A stretch of 64,000 bases of DNA, taken from assembly GCA_021234155.1 (NCBI GenBank), contig JAJEKV010000008.1:2232307-2296306 (forward strand), read 5' to 3'. The translations under genes and the position numbers were made by a program. The stretch's first letter is position 1. Each line of letters begins with the position of its first letter. The notes below the pieces were generated by a model, which ran no database searches, had not been told where the DNA came from, and worked only from the letters and a program-made list of their open reading frames with translations. This document shows, piece after piece, positions 12,594 through 24,954 of the stretch. Source of the stretch: Isoetes taiwanensis. Taxonomy: Eukaryota > Streptophyta > Lycopodiopsida > Isoetales > Isoetaceae.

Positions 12594-12853
12594 AGCATGT
12601 TAGGGTGTGCCAAAAAAAGTATCTAAAAGGTAAATTAGAGTACTTTTTCTGCAGGTACCTAATTGATATTAAAAGTACCTAAATCAAAGCTAATAGTCAA
12701 TATTTTTACTTTATGGTTGAGAGTAATAGAAGAATGATGTCTTAGAGCACTTTTCATATCATCCATTATCATGAGCATGAAGCAATATCGCCATATATGA
12801 GTACCCAGTGGATATTTTAGGTAGGTTCCAAAAGTGGTACACCCTAACATGCT
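12594..12853. mobile_element. MITE-like inverted-repeat element, copy B
   Basis: Second copy of the element at 4820-5079, carried along by the large duplication. The terminal inverted repeats are intact. Confidence 0.65.
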
Positions 12854-14973
12854 TTAACCCTGCCAAAGGAATCAATCGCACCCTTTGGCGATGCCCAGTC
12901 CTGCCACAATTCAAGAGGAAGTAACACAGAAACATGGAAATAGGCCAGCTCAATTGCTGCAACAGCGAAATGGTACAGTTGTGCACATTCTAGATTGAGG
13001 CTTGCATTTGACAGACCCAATTTGGCCGGCAGGTGAAAATACCCAGTAGCATGTATACTGCAATGCTGCTTTTGCTGAATCTGCCAATGGGTTTCTTTTT
13101 GCAATATCATTCTCAAATTAGGCTTGGACTATTCGATCGGGAAAGAAGCTCTTGCTATTGCCAATTTTTGGTCAGCGAATCTATGGGCATGTGTTGTTTC
13201 TTGTCCCCAATCCCAAATAGAGAGAACCCGAGTCTTGCCCAATCTTTGCAGAAACTTCGTCGGAAAATTCTATAAACTTGTACCCAGGAAAAAGAAGCAC
13301 ATGTGTCGCTAAAATATTAAAGCATAAAGGAATCGAATCTTCGGTAAATCAATTATATATTTGTAGATTGTGAGAAAGTTAATCTTGGCTTCAATAAAAA
13401 CAAAAAGGAAGAGAATGTAGGTGTGGAATCATATAGTTTGACCAAGGCATTTGGTGTCTATTCAACCATATGGTCCAAAATATACCATGTAGCTACTCCT
13501 ATCTTAAGAATGGTGATATTATCCAAATTCCTGAATAAGGTTATGAAGTCTGCAGTATTGGCCTCTATTTCATACTTGGAAGTGAGAAGGATCTTGATTA
13601 ATATGACTCTTGAGTATGCTAAAAATTCTGATGCAAATTTGAAAGGCATGTTTTAATAATAACAAGATGGTTGAAATAAAAGAAGAAGTGATCGGGCCTG
13701 CCACCTTCCTCAAAGATTCATTTACTACTAACAGGGCTAATAGATGGGAAAAGTCATATTTAAACAATGGGGTAAGAAAATCAAGCAAGGTGTTTATATT
13801 ACACCCGGCTACCACCTAGGATCACTGAGGATCCAAAAAAGATGCAGCCTAAAACTGCCACACCTATAGTGGACAATAAGGAGGAATACATCATTATCAA
13901 AGGGGGCAATAAATGTAGAGATTGTTGAAGAATTTATGTGAGCCTTGACTTGCATACAATCCAAAGGGAGATTGCAACATGTTTAGCCTTTATTACTTAG
14001 TGTTTTGGATAAAAAAACTTGATATACAAATGCTATTTGATCATTGTTCATTGAACAATTTATTTATTTATTTATTTTAGCATGCCAACCCAACCAAGCC
14101 TAAAGCCTTCCTTGCAATTCTAGTCTATCCACGTAGCAGTTCCAAATCAGCCAAACCTTAGGTGGCATGACATTAACCCGTTGGATTTGTATTTTCCTAA
14201 ATCGATGGGCCATGGAAATTAGAAATGGCTAAAATTTCACACGAAGAATTGGAAGGACGTTCGAAGGCGCGGTGCCTACATCGATTCGATTAGGGGAGGG
14301 TGACAATGAAGCACCCACTTAAGGAAACAAATTTTATTATGATGGGCTAAGTTTTTTTTAACTTCCCATTTTAACATACCATGATTAACTTTGCCTCTTT
14401 AGCTTTTATTTGATACTAAATACCACAATTTTTGATATATTTGGAGTTCGCTACGAAGGTTTTAAGGAGAGACGTTAATTTGATCCTAATAGACCACATG
14501 TACCCTTCAATTGACCACTAAGTGCCCTTCGATAGACCACTAAATGCCCATCAAATTCCCACATAGGGACCTTTAATTGCCCACATGGGACCTCCTTTAA
14601 TGGCCAACTGCCTACTTCTTTGAAGTAACATTAGGTTTTACCACATTGCGACAACTATTTTTTACGTAGAAAAGTCATAACGGGAAGAACATTTAAATAA
14701 CATAAGGGGTTTGAACCCTCAATAGAAAATGCTATTGTTCCAAAGCTTTTATTATAATTATTCAATTCACTAAAAACAGAAATCAGGGATAATTCTTATG
14801 CCTATTGATTCACTTTACAAACTACATAGCCAAAAAAGTCCTTTGATGTAATAATTCCCCTTCTTGTGCTACAAAAATTAGCGACTATACTAGTTTTGCC
14901 AACATTGTGAACCACCCATTAGCACAAGCTGCCCATTCATTCCATGCTAATATTATTTCCATACATAATAGAT

Positions 14974-15635
14974 TGTAACGATCCCTGTAGCTTGGTGTTG
15001 TTTTGTAGTAGTGACATTTTAAACGATAGAAATCCATTAACTAAGGTTATTTAGACCCTTTTTATATTTAACTTAAAAAGGTGCGCACCATAAAATAGGG
15101 GCGAGGCTTGTGACTGTGCCAAGGGATGCCATACTAAATCGGCACCCTTCTAATTAGGAAGATGCCTAATCGAGCCTTAGGATGCGGCAAGCGATAGATT
15201 GCCAATCGTTATTTTTCTGCATTTTAGCCAAGCTATAAAAGATTTGGCCATTGGATAAATCTAGACTATGGGATAATGCCAAATGGCTTTGCCCATGTGG
15301 CTAAAATGTATATAAGGAAATCTGATGATGGATAAGAACGAAAATCGAAAAAGCAACTTGAAGCAAAGCAAAGGATCCGGAGAAGGAGCCGAAGCAAACC
15401 GGATCAAGCGATTTAAAGCGAAAAGGATCCGAGAATTAAGAGGTGGGGATTAAATGCCATGCGGTGAAGGATTTGGATTGTTTATCTCTCGATTACTCAC
15501 AGGAAGACCGAGAACCATCATCTAGAGTCAATTGGTCAGTCACCAGAAGCCTGCTATAGACCATCGATTGGGTCCTTTGAATCGAGTCCTTACCATAGGA
15601 AACCCGCCATTAACCTCTATGAATAAAAGCTTTGT
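14974..15635 (+). repeat. LTR-like fragment of the gypsy-2/3 family, copy B
   Basis: Counterpart of 7204-7868 in the second duplicate, starting TGTAACGATCCCTGTAGC and ending GAATAAAAGCTTTGT immediately before the gypsy-1 5' LTR. It has more small indels than copy A relative to the gypsy-3 LTR. Confidence 0.75.
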
Positions 15636-17438
15636 TGTTATGCCTAAATATATTTCTGCACCATTGTTTGAAATTTGGCATGCATGCTAATGTTTCGCAT
15701 AATAGAATGTGCTATGGTATTTGTGCCGTAGGACGATGTTATGGTCGCATGTATTCTCTAGCCTAAGTGAATGGTGCACCTTAGTAGATCTTGGCTAGGG
15801 GGTAGCGGGAATAATAAATGTGGTGATAACATTGTTGTTTTGCATGGGGCCTAATTGACGGGATGGTTAGGATGGCTAAAATGCCATTAGGCCATCTAGG
15901 GCAATTAGCCTTTAAGATTATTATAGTGGCATGGCAATATGCCATAATGGTTGTAAATGACCATTGAAGATTAAGGTGGGAGCTTATATTATATTAAGCT
16001 AAGGCAAGAAATGCCTTTCATGGTTTTATGAACCATTGCATGTAAAAGGGTGAGCACCCCTAATTCTGGGATGCCACCCTATACCGTGAACGGCTGAATG
16101 GGCCGGTCAAGCAGCGGTAGGACTGCAATCCCAAGAAACCCACCGATCTTCGGTGGTCGCCACGCGGCAAGGCCACGCCTGGTACCTAACTAGATAAGAG
16201 TGCCTACGGCCTGCTACGTATGGGACCGAATTCGTAACGTAGAAGGAGGCCTACCGGGTCAAAACACAAAGGAAGTTAGAACAAAGCAAGAACCAAGACT
16301 TTGGGGGCTTTGATTGGTCTACAAAGGAGTCGGATCCGAAAAGATCTACGGTGGAAGTAAAGACATTGGGTAAGCCGTGGGTTGATAATTTAGTCCAATG
16401 CCATGGTGAGAGCCGGTCTTCTATAAAGAAGACGAAAAACTAAAAGCTATACTAAATGATTAAACTTTACCGAAAGGCAATTTGATTGCCTTGAGAAACT
16501 CCCCGTAACCAACACTCAAAGCATGGTGTTCCCGGTTCTATTCTGTTAATAGGGATGTGTATCCGACTGCTAAAGCTTTGCTCAGCTCAAAAAAAGGATT
16601 CGTTGTATGAGCAAGGATGATATGGTTTTGCAACCCAAGATAAGCCGCTGGGAAGGCTTGGCATCCTTAAGGCTCTTTGTTGTTGTTCTTATAAAGAATA
16701 CTAGGAACACACGATTATTTGTCCTAGTTATGAAACCCATGTAAACGAATGAGAGGAGGGTTTAGCATTGGTATGGGACAATACTAGATCCTTATCAACT
16801 TGAGGTTAGAGTTACATGTGGTGGCGAGTAGTATCAAGTAAGATACTTGACTCAAGATCTAGTACAGTGGGAGTAGAGGCGAACATCGGGGATGTTTGTC
16901 TTAGGGAGTTTGCGCGGGCATGATTTCGATGAGCGTGGCTTGTCTAAATAAGAACAAGAGGTACTTGTGAGGTGAAGCTTGTCGTTGGTATGGGGCGGTG
17001 GCATGCAGAACCAACAATCAGTAGCCTGGGTTTCTATAATGCCTGCATTCTCCACCACTTTGGATCCCACCGGTCGCGGGGGTTCTAGGCGACGTCTTGT
17101 CTAGATATGGTGGGGTGTATGCTTGGCGGATGCTATGGTGTGTGTGGTGGATTCTATATGTGTGTTCTTGCGGTCCGTTAGTCGCGTTGCATCCCGTTGA
17201 CCTCTTGGATAACTCTATGCATGTTACTAACGCGTGGAAGCTTATGCGGCCATTTTGATAAGCTCGGCCCGGGCGACGCGGTGTGCATTTAGTTATCTTG
17301 TCTTTGTCATCTTGTTATCTGTATCGTGGCTTTCATGTATATAGCCTCGCGGGAGGAAAGATTTACTTGTTGGTACTGGATGGATTGATGTGAATACAAT
17401 GGAAATTTTTGGTACTAAAATTTTTTGGTTGAATATGA
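15636..17438 (+). repeat. Gypsy-1 5' LTR (~1.8 kb)
   Basis: Begins TGTTATGCCTAAATATATTT. It matches 22077-23140 and then, after a 3133 bp interruption there, 26274-~27003. The match ends near TACTAAAATTTT/GGTT at about 17430, just before a primer-binding site. Position 16698/16699 is the empty site of the Helitron that splits the 3' LTR. The exact last base is uncertain within about 10 bp. This LTR has many small indels relative to the 3' LTR. Confidence 0.85.
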
Positions 17439-17450
17439 TGGTATCGAGCC
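17439..17450 (+). promoter_or_regulatory. Gypsy-1 primer-binding site (initiator tRNA-Met type)
   Basis: TGGTATCGAGCC lies immediately after the 5' LTR. It is the usual plant TGGTATCAGAGCC site, complementary to the 3' end of initiator tRNA-Met, lacking one base inside the CAG. This fixes the element's orientation and the LTR end. Confidence 0.8.
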
Positions 17451-17605
17451 TAAGTTGCTGGCTTGGACCTTGAGTAGGTGAGATGGAGCATGGCGAGACT
17501 AGTGCGGCCCTTTTATCTTTGTACTTGAGGCAGGCGACTCCTATGGGAGGAGGAACCTGATGTCTGAGGGCTAGCTGCTTTCGCGTCTGGAAAACCGGAG
17601 AACCT

Positions 17606-18570
17606 ATGACCACCACCAGGACCCGAAGTGGGGCGAGGACTTGTTGGGTGTGCAGCGAGAGCCCTCAAAAGCGATATTAGACACCTCGGACTGCTATGAG
17701 AACCTGTATTAGGAGACCCTTGCTAGCCTGAGATGGCCTAGGAAGCCCGGAGGAGAGGGAAAGTCTCCGGTTGTGGTGATGGACCCGGATGTACACAGTG
17801 CTAGTCTTCTTTGTGGAGTAGTCTTTGAAGAGTTCGGATTGAGCAAGGAGGACATCCGCAGTCTCGCTTGTATACGAAGATCCCGGTTGGGATGGGAAAG
17901 GCATTCTTTGAAGAAGCGATGGCTTGGATTGACAAGCTAGAGACCTTCTTTGGAGGCTACCAATAAAGGGACAAAGCGCGGTTGTTTATTGCGCATATGC
18001 GGTTGAAATCGGGGGCCCTATAGTTGGTGGAATGGTCCTACCATGAAAAGGTGAATACCTGGTCCGATTTCAGGAAATACTTTATTGGGGAGTATGCACC
18101 TCAAAGACATGATGCGTGATGTTTGAGAAGTCTGCAGTCTTTATCAGAAGCGGGTTCTCTTAGTGCTTATATCAATAAGATGCGGGTTATATCCATAGGG
18201 TTGGAGACTTGTCCGAGGCTCCTCGGCCAGGTTGACTTCTTTCTAGGTGGTCTATCCAGTGTTGCTCTCAAGAAGGAGATAATCGGGTTGAAGCCCGAGG
18301 ATTTTGAGAGGGCAAAGCGATGTTGGCTCGTCGCTTGGGGAAGAGGATGAGTCCTTTAAGAGGGCGTCCCGGAAGTTCTCAAAGAAGAAAAACAGGTTTT
18401 CATTAAGAAAAAGTCCGAAAAGTCCGGCGACCCTAAGTCTAAGTCTGCGGTGGAGAGTCCAAGAAGCGTAAAGGCGGACTCTAAGTCCGGTGGTCAAGGG
18501 AAGGGATTTTTCTGCTATAGGTGTGGGGAGCTGGACACATTAGTCGTGAATGCTCATTACCAATACGAAC
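17606..18570 (+). pseudogene. gag: Gypsy-1 gag (decayed)
   Basis: Capsid-nucleocapsid precursor of a Ty3/gypsy chromovirus, interrupted by several frameshifts and stops. A plausible start is the ATG at 17606. The Retrotrans_gag core is legible in pieces from about 17890 to 18350: EAMAWIDKLETFFGG, then RLFIAHMRLKSGA, then WSDFRKYFIGEYAPQ, then SLSAYINKMRVISIGL. A CCHC zinc knuckle (FFCYRCGE, then a one-base loss, then HISREC) lies at about 18505-18550. Such proteins package the element RNA in virus-like particles. It lies directly downstream of the PBS and upstream of the protease, the normal order. It cannot make a full protein as written. Confidence 0.8.
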
Positions 18571-18699
18571 AAGAAAGCTAATAACAAGAAAGCAAACGTG
18601 AAAAAAATTTGAAGAAGTATTGGAATCTAAAGGCAGTTTGACCATTGCCATAGAAGAGCCGCATTTGTTGGACAAGCCCAATAAGCAAAGACATCATGG

Positions 18700-20640
18700 A
18701 CATGTTCTTTGGGCCGGGTGATTAGATTCTTGGGCAGAATCATGGGCGAAAACGTTGTTGTGTTATTGGATTTTGTGGCTCTTGACATGTTTGTATCTTC
18801 TAAGTTGGTGGAAGAACTGCACCTACCTTGTGTAAAGACTAATAAGTACAAGGTAGATGGGCCTTTTGTGAGCGATTTCGGTGGAGGATCGTAAAGTCAT
18901 TGGGATGCCCTTGTGTATTCAAGGATACCGGGGAAAGCTTGATTTTGACCTCACGGATGTTGGCGGTATGATGTGTTGCTTGGAATAACATGGTTGCAGC
19001 GGGTTAAGCCCTCTTTGCAATAGATTGAATACTCACCGGTGTGGTGAAACACGATGGGCGTGAGATCTATCTGCGGGGAGTCCTTTGGGGAGCTTCCAAG
19101 ATCGTAATGCGTCGCAGTCAAGAAACCGCAAACGTAAATCTTCCAATCAATGTTTTCTTCTATTTATTGATGAATGTTATCCTACTTTTTTGAGTTTGTC
19201 ATATGAGTCTCGACAAAGGAGGTCGAGAGAGAATTCAAAAAGGCTTTAAAGAGTTGCGGGATCTGTTGAATGAATTTCGAGGACGTGTTCGAGGAGGCGC
19301 CACGAAGGTTTTCCACCTAGTAGAGATATTGAACATGAGATTGATTTAGAGCACGGATCCAAACACGTGTTTCTTGAAACCCCTTATAGATTGTCGATAT
19401 TGGAACAAGAGGAGGTAAAGCGGGTTCATGAGTCATTAGCCAAAGGGTTTGTGAGACCTAGCAAATCCCTTATGGTGCTCTGTCATTCTAGTCAAAAAAA
19501 AGGACGGATCAATGCGGATGTGCATTGATTATCGTGCCTTGAATAAGATCACGATCAAGAATAGGTACCCTTTGCCTAGAATTGACGAGATTATGGATAG
19601 ATTAACATGAGCTAAATATTTTTTCTAAGTTGGATTTCTTGCAGATGGTTATCACGGATAAGGGTGAAGGAGTAGGATGTTCATAAGAGGCGCCTTGAGG
19701 ACCACCTTGGTCATTTTGAATTTTTGGTGATGCCTTTTTGGACTAACAAATGCTCCTGCTACTTTTCCGGAATGATAAATGAGGTTTTCTTGGGATGTCT
19801 TGATACTTTTGTTGAAGTATTTTAGATGATATCTGGTGTATAGCAAAACCTTAGAGGAGCATTTGAATCATTTATGTTACGCGGTTAACTCTCGCTTTCG
19901 AGGGCGGCATAAGTTGTATGTAAAGATGTCAAAGTGTGAATTTTTGAAAGCATTGTGGAATATTTGGGCCACATTGTATCTCTTTGAAGGTGTAGCTATG
20001 GATCCCAAGAAGGCGGAGGCAATTCAGTCTTGGCATTGCCAAAGAATGTATCGGGTTGCGTGAAGTTTCTTGGGATTGGCCGTTATTATCGCAGATTTGA
20101 TGCGGAAGTTTGCCAAGATTGCGGTTGCTTTGACTATGTTGTTGAAAACTAATGTCCAGTGGCAATGGATGGGAAAGCGGCGGCCGGGCAATGGATATGC
20201 TAAAGAGGTTGCTAACATCGGCGCCCTATTCCGTTGATTCGGACATGAGTAAACCTTATGAGGTCTCTGGGTTATGCCATTGGTGCCGTTCTCATGCGGG
20301 GATGGTAGAGTAGTGGCGTCGAAAAGTAAGCCAACTCAATCTTCGAGAAGAACTATTCCACCTATGAGGAGGATTAGCGGCAATGGTTCATGCGCTCAAA
20401 GTCCCGAAACATTATCTCTCAATAATAAGTGTGAGTTTGTGGTCTATACCGATCACAAGCCTTTGAAATTCTGCAAAGCCGGGCCGAGGTAAGTCCAAGG
20501 CAAGCAAGATGGTTGGACTTTTCTTTCTCAATTTCATTTTCATGTTGAACATCTTCAGGGAAAAAGAATCACATTCTTTGATGCTCTTTCTAGGGTTCGA
20601 AGTAAACGCGTGATGGTTCAATGTGAAATTGCTTTAGTGT
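18700..20640 (+). pseudogene. pol: Gypsy-1 pol: protease, reverse transcriptase, RNase H (decayed)
   Basis: Broken pol frame. A protease-like segment at 18709-18894 reads VVVLLDFVALDMFVSSKLVEE, where the usual DSGA appears as DFVA. RT begins at about 19310 (IEHEIDLEHGS, then [18 protein letters not shown]) and continues through [10 protein letters not shown]-like sequence near 19515 and the VMPFGLTNA region near 19730 with shifts. RNase H is recognised by CEFVVYTDHKPLKF at about 20430-20470 and by the LQGKRITFFDALSR tail near 20560. At least eight frame changes are needed to follow the family, so no catalytic product is expected. Confidence 0.8.
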
Positions 20641-20759
20641 CCTGCATTAAGCAAGCATATGTCTTGGATGCCTATATCTTGAGTATGCGGCATCTATCCA
20701 AGTTACACGATGCTTGGGATATCCAGAATGGACTCTGGTATCATAAGGGGCGTATTTAT

Positions 20760-22055
20760 GTTCACGCTATTGACACTTGAGAAAGCAATTATTGGCCGAA
20801 TTTCATGATGCACCTTATCTTTGGCGTGGGGTGAATGGAAAACTTATGAATCGCTCAAGAGAATGTTTTACTGGCCTAGCTTGAAAGACGATGTGCAGGA
20901 ATATGTAAAAGTTTGTGAGACTTGTCAGCAGGTTAAAGCGAGTCGAGGCAAGACTCCAGGGCTTTTGCAACCTCTACCTGTGCCAGAGGAGAGATGGAGT
21001 GAAATCTCTATGGATTTCATTGTGAAGTTGCCTCGTACTGTGCATCACTATACCCAGATACTTGTCATTGTGGATAGGTTGACGAAGTATGCACGCTTTA
21101 TACCTCTGACAAAGAATGCTGATGGCTTGGCAGTAGCCAAGGCTTATATGCAGCGAGTATTTCCTATTTTTGGATCAGCCAAAGCTATTGTGTTTATCGA
21201 GATGTGAAATTCTGGGAATTTCTGGAATTGTTCTCGCATTGAAATGCACTCTTGATTCTCGGTGGAGATCATCAGGAAGCGGATGGGCAACCGAAAGAGT
21301 GAATCGGGTCTGGAGGATATCTTTGAGATCTTATATGGCCACTCGGCAATCCGGATGGGAGGACTATTTGCCAATTGTGGAGTTTGCTTACAATAATGGG
21401 TTCCAACAGAGCATCAAGACTAGCCCGTTTGTGGCTATGTTTGGGGAATCGGGAGGACTGTATCACTTGATTTTGATGGGCTGAAAACCGATGTTGCTAT
21501 AAGTATGCTTGAAGGCATGGATGTGACACTTGGTTTGTGTCAAGCGCATATGAGACAGGCCCGAGGATCGGGCAAGGCACGCGTGCCAATTTGTCGAGAG
21601 CCCGACCGAGCTACATGAGGGTCGGATGGTGTACCTTCGTGTGGTCTTCCCGCAAATCGAAAAGAAAAGCAATATTGCCATTGCTTGCAGGAAAGAAACC
21701 AAAGCTCTTCCCAAGATACAGATTTTGAAGAAATATAGTGATGTTGCCTTCAAGTTGCAACTTCCACCGAATGTGGACATTCATCCAGTTTTCCATGTGA
21801 GCCAGTTGCGACCAGCTCTAGGGAAAGCTGCGAATGTTGTGCCTTCTCAGGAACACATGGTGGAGTTGGATAGAATCCCTACCCCCGAAAGAATATTGAA
21901 TTTCCGGATAGTGCGGATCCGCCAAAGAGACCGGATGGAATTTACGGTGAAGTGGAAACATAGACTTCTCTCGAGGCGACGTGGGGAGAGATGCGTTTCA
22001 TGACTCAATATCCGGATGTTATGGCTCAATGGTCTGGAGCCAATTCTTGAGGACA
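20760..22055 (+). pseudogene. Gypsy-1 integrase with C-terminal chromodomain (decayed)
   Basis: The best-preserved part of gypsy-1. At 20821-21180 one frame reads LKRMFYWPSLKDDVQEY, VCETCQQVKASRG (the CxxC of the zinc-binding domain), and SEISMDFIVKLPRT with the first catalytic Asp. The second Asp region near 21195 is frameshifted. TERVNRVWRISLRSYM at about 21290 carries the Glu. From 21640 the C-terminal domain follows (LQLPPNVDIHPVFHVSQLRP), and at 21870-21960 PTPERILNFRIVRIRQRD, then EFTVKWKH, is a chromodomain, placing the element in the chromovirus branch of Ty3/gypsy. Frameshifts near 21205, 21480 and 21970 inactivate it. Confidence 0.85.
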
Positions 22056-22059
22056 AGAA

Positions 22060-22076
22060 TCCCAGGGGAGGAGTAA
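22060..22076 (+). promoter_or_regulatory. Gypsy-1 polypurine tract
   Basis: AGGGGAGGAGTAA lies directly before the TGTTATGCC start of the 3' LTR. This is the usual position for the plus-strand primer of reverse transcription. Confidence 0.8.
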
Positions 22077-23140
22077 TGTTATGCCTAAATATATTTTACA
22101 GACCATTGTTTGAAATTTGGCATGCATGCTAATGTTTGGCATAATAGAATGTGCTATGGTATTTGTGCCGTAGACGTGTTATGGTCGCATGTATTCTCTA
22201 GCCTAAGTGAATGGTGCACCTTAGTAGATCTTCGGCTAGGGGGTAACGGGGAATAATAAATGTGGTGATAACATTGTTGTTTGCATGGGGCCTCGTGACG
22301 GGATGGTTAGGATGGCTAAAATGCCATTAGGCCATCTAGGGGCAATTAGCCCTTAAGATTATTATAGTGGCATGGCAATATGCCATAATGGTTGTAAATG
22401 ACCATTGAAGATTAAGGTGGGAGCTTATGTTATATTAAGCTAAGGCAAGAAATGCCTTTCATGGTTTTATGAACCATTGCATGTAAAAGGGTGAGCACCC
22501 CTTAATCGGGGATGCCACCCTACAGCTGTAACGGCAGCCTGAATGGGCTGGGCGGCAGGCCGGGACTGCAATCCGGCAAACCCACCTGATCTTCTGGTGG
22601 TCGCCACGTGGCAAGGCCACGTTGGCACGAACTAGATAAGGAGTGCCGGCGGCCTGTTACAGAAGGAGACCGGAATTGCAACGGAGAAGGAGGCCGGCTG
22701 CTGTAAACACAGGCGGAGTTAGAACAAAGCAAGAACCAGTACCTTTGGGGGCGGATTGGTCGGCAAAGGAGTCTGATCTGGAAAAGATCTACAGGGTGAA
22801 GTAAAGACATTGGGTAAGCCGTGGGTTGATAATTTAGTCTGTACCATGGCAGAGCTGGTCTTCTATAAAGAAGACGAAAACTAAAAGCTATACTAAATGA
22901 TTAAACTTTACCCTGAAGGCAATACTTGATTGCCTTGAGAAACTCCTGTAACCAACACTCAAAGCATGGTCTTCCAGTTCTATTCTGTTAATAGAGATGT
23001 GTATCTGGACTGCTAAAGCTTTGCTCAGCTCAGCGAAGGATTCGTTGTGGCAGAGCAAGGATGATATGGTTTTGCAGCCCAAGATAAGCCAGGAAGGCTT
23101 GGCATCCCTTAAGGCTCTCTGTTGTTGTTCTTATAAAGAA
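22077..23140 (+). repeat. Gypsy-1 3' LTR, first part
   Basis: Starts TGTTATGCCTAAATATATTT and aligns with 15636-16698 of the 5' LTR through TTCTTATAAAGAA at 23140, where a Helitron is inserted. The alignment resumes at 26274 without loss of LTR sequence. Confidence 0.92.
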
Positions 23141-23527
23141 CTAGTAACGGTGCCCAGTGTTGCTGGGCATAAGTTCAACCTGTAAATGTTTTGGCCGCAA
23201 TAAAAAATATGTGCAGTAATAGTCTAACTTTTGTAACTTCTTATTATAACAAAAACTTTTTAAAGCTTTAACAACATTTTAAATGAAACCTAGCTCTTTC
23301 ATGTTAGATAATATTGCATTTCGTATCTTTTTGAGGTTTTGAGGTTTGAGGTTTTTCTACCCTTTTTACCTAGGCAAAATTGAAAAATGGGTTAATGACG
23401 AACATTAATGGTCCCACTATTTTGCAACCGGCATTCTGCTCTATACTAATGTCAATGAACTTGTTGTTAGTTCCTCCACGTTGTAAGAGGCCAAGCGTTT
23501 TTTATTACGTAATGCCACACTCATCTC

Positions 23528-23670
23528 CCACTTTTCCAAATCTAAAATGATTTGCCGATGCTCCTACCGGGCACATAAGTTATAATTCTCGAACATAAAA
23601 GTCCGGCCTATTTAGACCCACTATTGATATATATGAAGCAGACAAAGCTCCACCAATTTAGGCAGAATTG
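23528..23670. repeat. Helitron internal direct repeat, first copy
   Basis: The segment CTTTTCCAAATCTAAAATGA, then TTTGCCGATGCTCCTAC, then CCTATTTAGACCCACTA, recurs at about 24443-24555. It suggests that a captured segment was duplicated within the Helitron. Confidence 0.75.
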
Positions 23671-24442
23671 TAGAGCTACCAAGCGGCTAACATCTGACAA
23701 TAAAATATTGAGCCGGTAGAAGCGTTATGGGTTTTGTGATCTTATGTGATCTTCGTATATAAAGGCAGGTCTTGCGTCCCTACTTCACAATTGCAATTGA
23801 AATGCTGCAGATTGTCTTAAATAATCAATAAAATTTGAAGTGCCGCATGTCATAATTAATAGTACTCCACGGGAAGATTATTACGAAGGTCAAAATTGAT
23901 GAATGATGAATATGCCACTACCCATTCTTGATCCGGCCGCACCCTATCGAAAACATGTCCCAAACAATGATCCATAAACAATATGATGGCTCATATTGTG
24001 TGCGCCTTTGTTCTTGTATCCTCATCCGAGATGTCCGCATATGTGATGTCACAAAGCAAGGCCATAGTAACAATGAAGAGCTTCCGTCAAAGCATGCATC
24101 GGCCGATTTGAAATAGCACGATAATATAAGCAAAGGTCTTTGGCTTCTTCCAAATGTAAGCCCGAACTGTTGCTAGACTCATCTCGGGGGTAAGAGATTT
24201 ATGTTGATCAAAAAATATTCAAGCGGTGAGCTTATAAAATTTCACATATTAAAAAGCTCAAACAATTTGCCCACTGGCCGATTGCATAAGATCTCTATAA
24301 CAGGGTTTAGGCTTCTCTGCCGCCAAGACCGTAAAACACGATCGATAGGTAGCAAGAGCACTTCTGGCGTTTGTTGGCCCAAGCGTGCGAGTTTCTTTGC
24401 TTGTTCTTTGCCACTTTCCTCTGCGGGTTTCTCCACAACCGG

Positions 24443-24555
24443 CTTTTCCAAATCTAAAATGATTTGCCGATGCTCCTACAGGCGATCCGGCCTATTTAGA
24501 CCCACTATGATACATATATGAAGAGACAAAGCTCCAGCCAATTTAGGCAATTGTA
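24443..24555. repeat. Helitron internal direct repeat, second copy
   Basis: Partner of 23528-23670, about 910 bp away, with a few indels. It runs from TTTTCCAAATCTAAAATG to CAATTTAGGCAATTGTAGAG. Confidence 0.75.
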
Positions 24556-24954
24556 GAGAAACATAATATAGTAAAACATGCGTAAATGCAGAGAAAAATA
24601 ACTCTATGCTAGACTAAAACTATTGTTTCAAAAAGCGAGGCTATGCATTGGCCTATCATTATAAGCTGATATGTTAATAAATGTTAACACTTATATTGGT
24701 TCTAGGGATGAGCTATGTCATTATAGAATATTTGCTAGATAGAACAACTCAAACATTACTTTCTCATTTACATTACGATTCACCATTTCGAAGCTCGACA
24801 AACTTACCAAGATTTACGGATCTTCAACCACGAAGAAGAAAGTGGTCACGTAGCCATTATCAGACCCAAAGCACATAACATAAATAGGAAAGAATTACAT
24901 TTTACCCTAAATTTTAGCTTGCATTGCGTCGACCAAATCTATGACCCAAGAGAA

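Larger units (their letters stand above)
8318..16084 (+). repeat. Tandem duplication, copy B (~7.77 kb)
   Basis: Second copy of the unit at 536-8317. Long stretches are identical to copy A (for example 10060-10310 against 2276-2525), separated by clusters of differences that are often small indels or lie at CAG/CTG sites. The right end passes into the complete gypsy-1 5' LTR, so this copy holds the original junction. Frames shared with copy A are broken here more often; the 115-codon frame of 5703-6050, for example, is interrupted by an added T near 13653. A consensus or assembly contribution to the divergence is possible. Confidence 0.93.
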
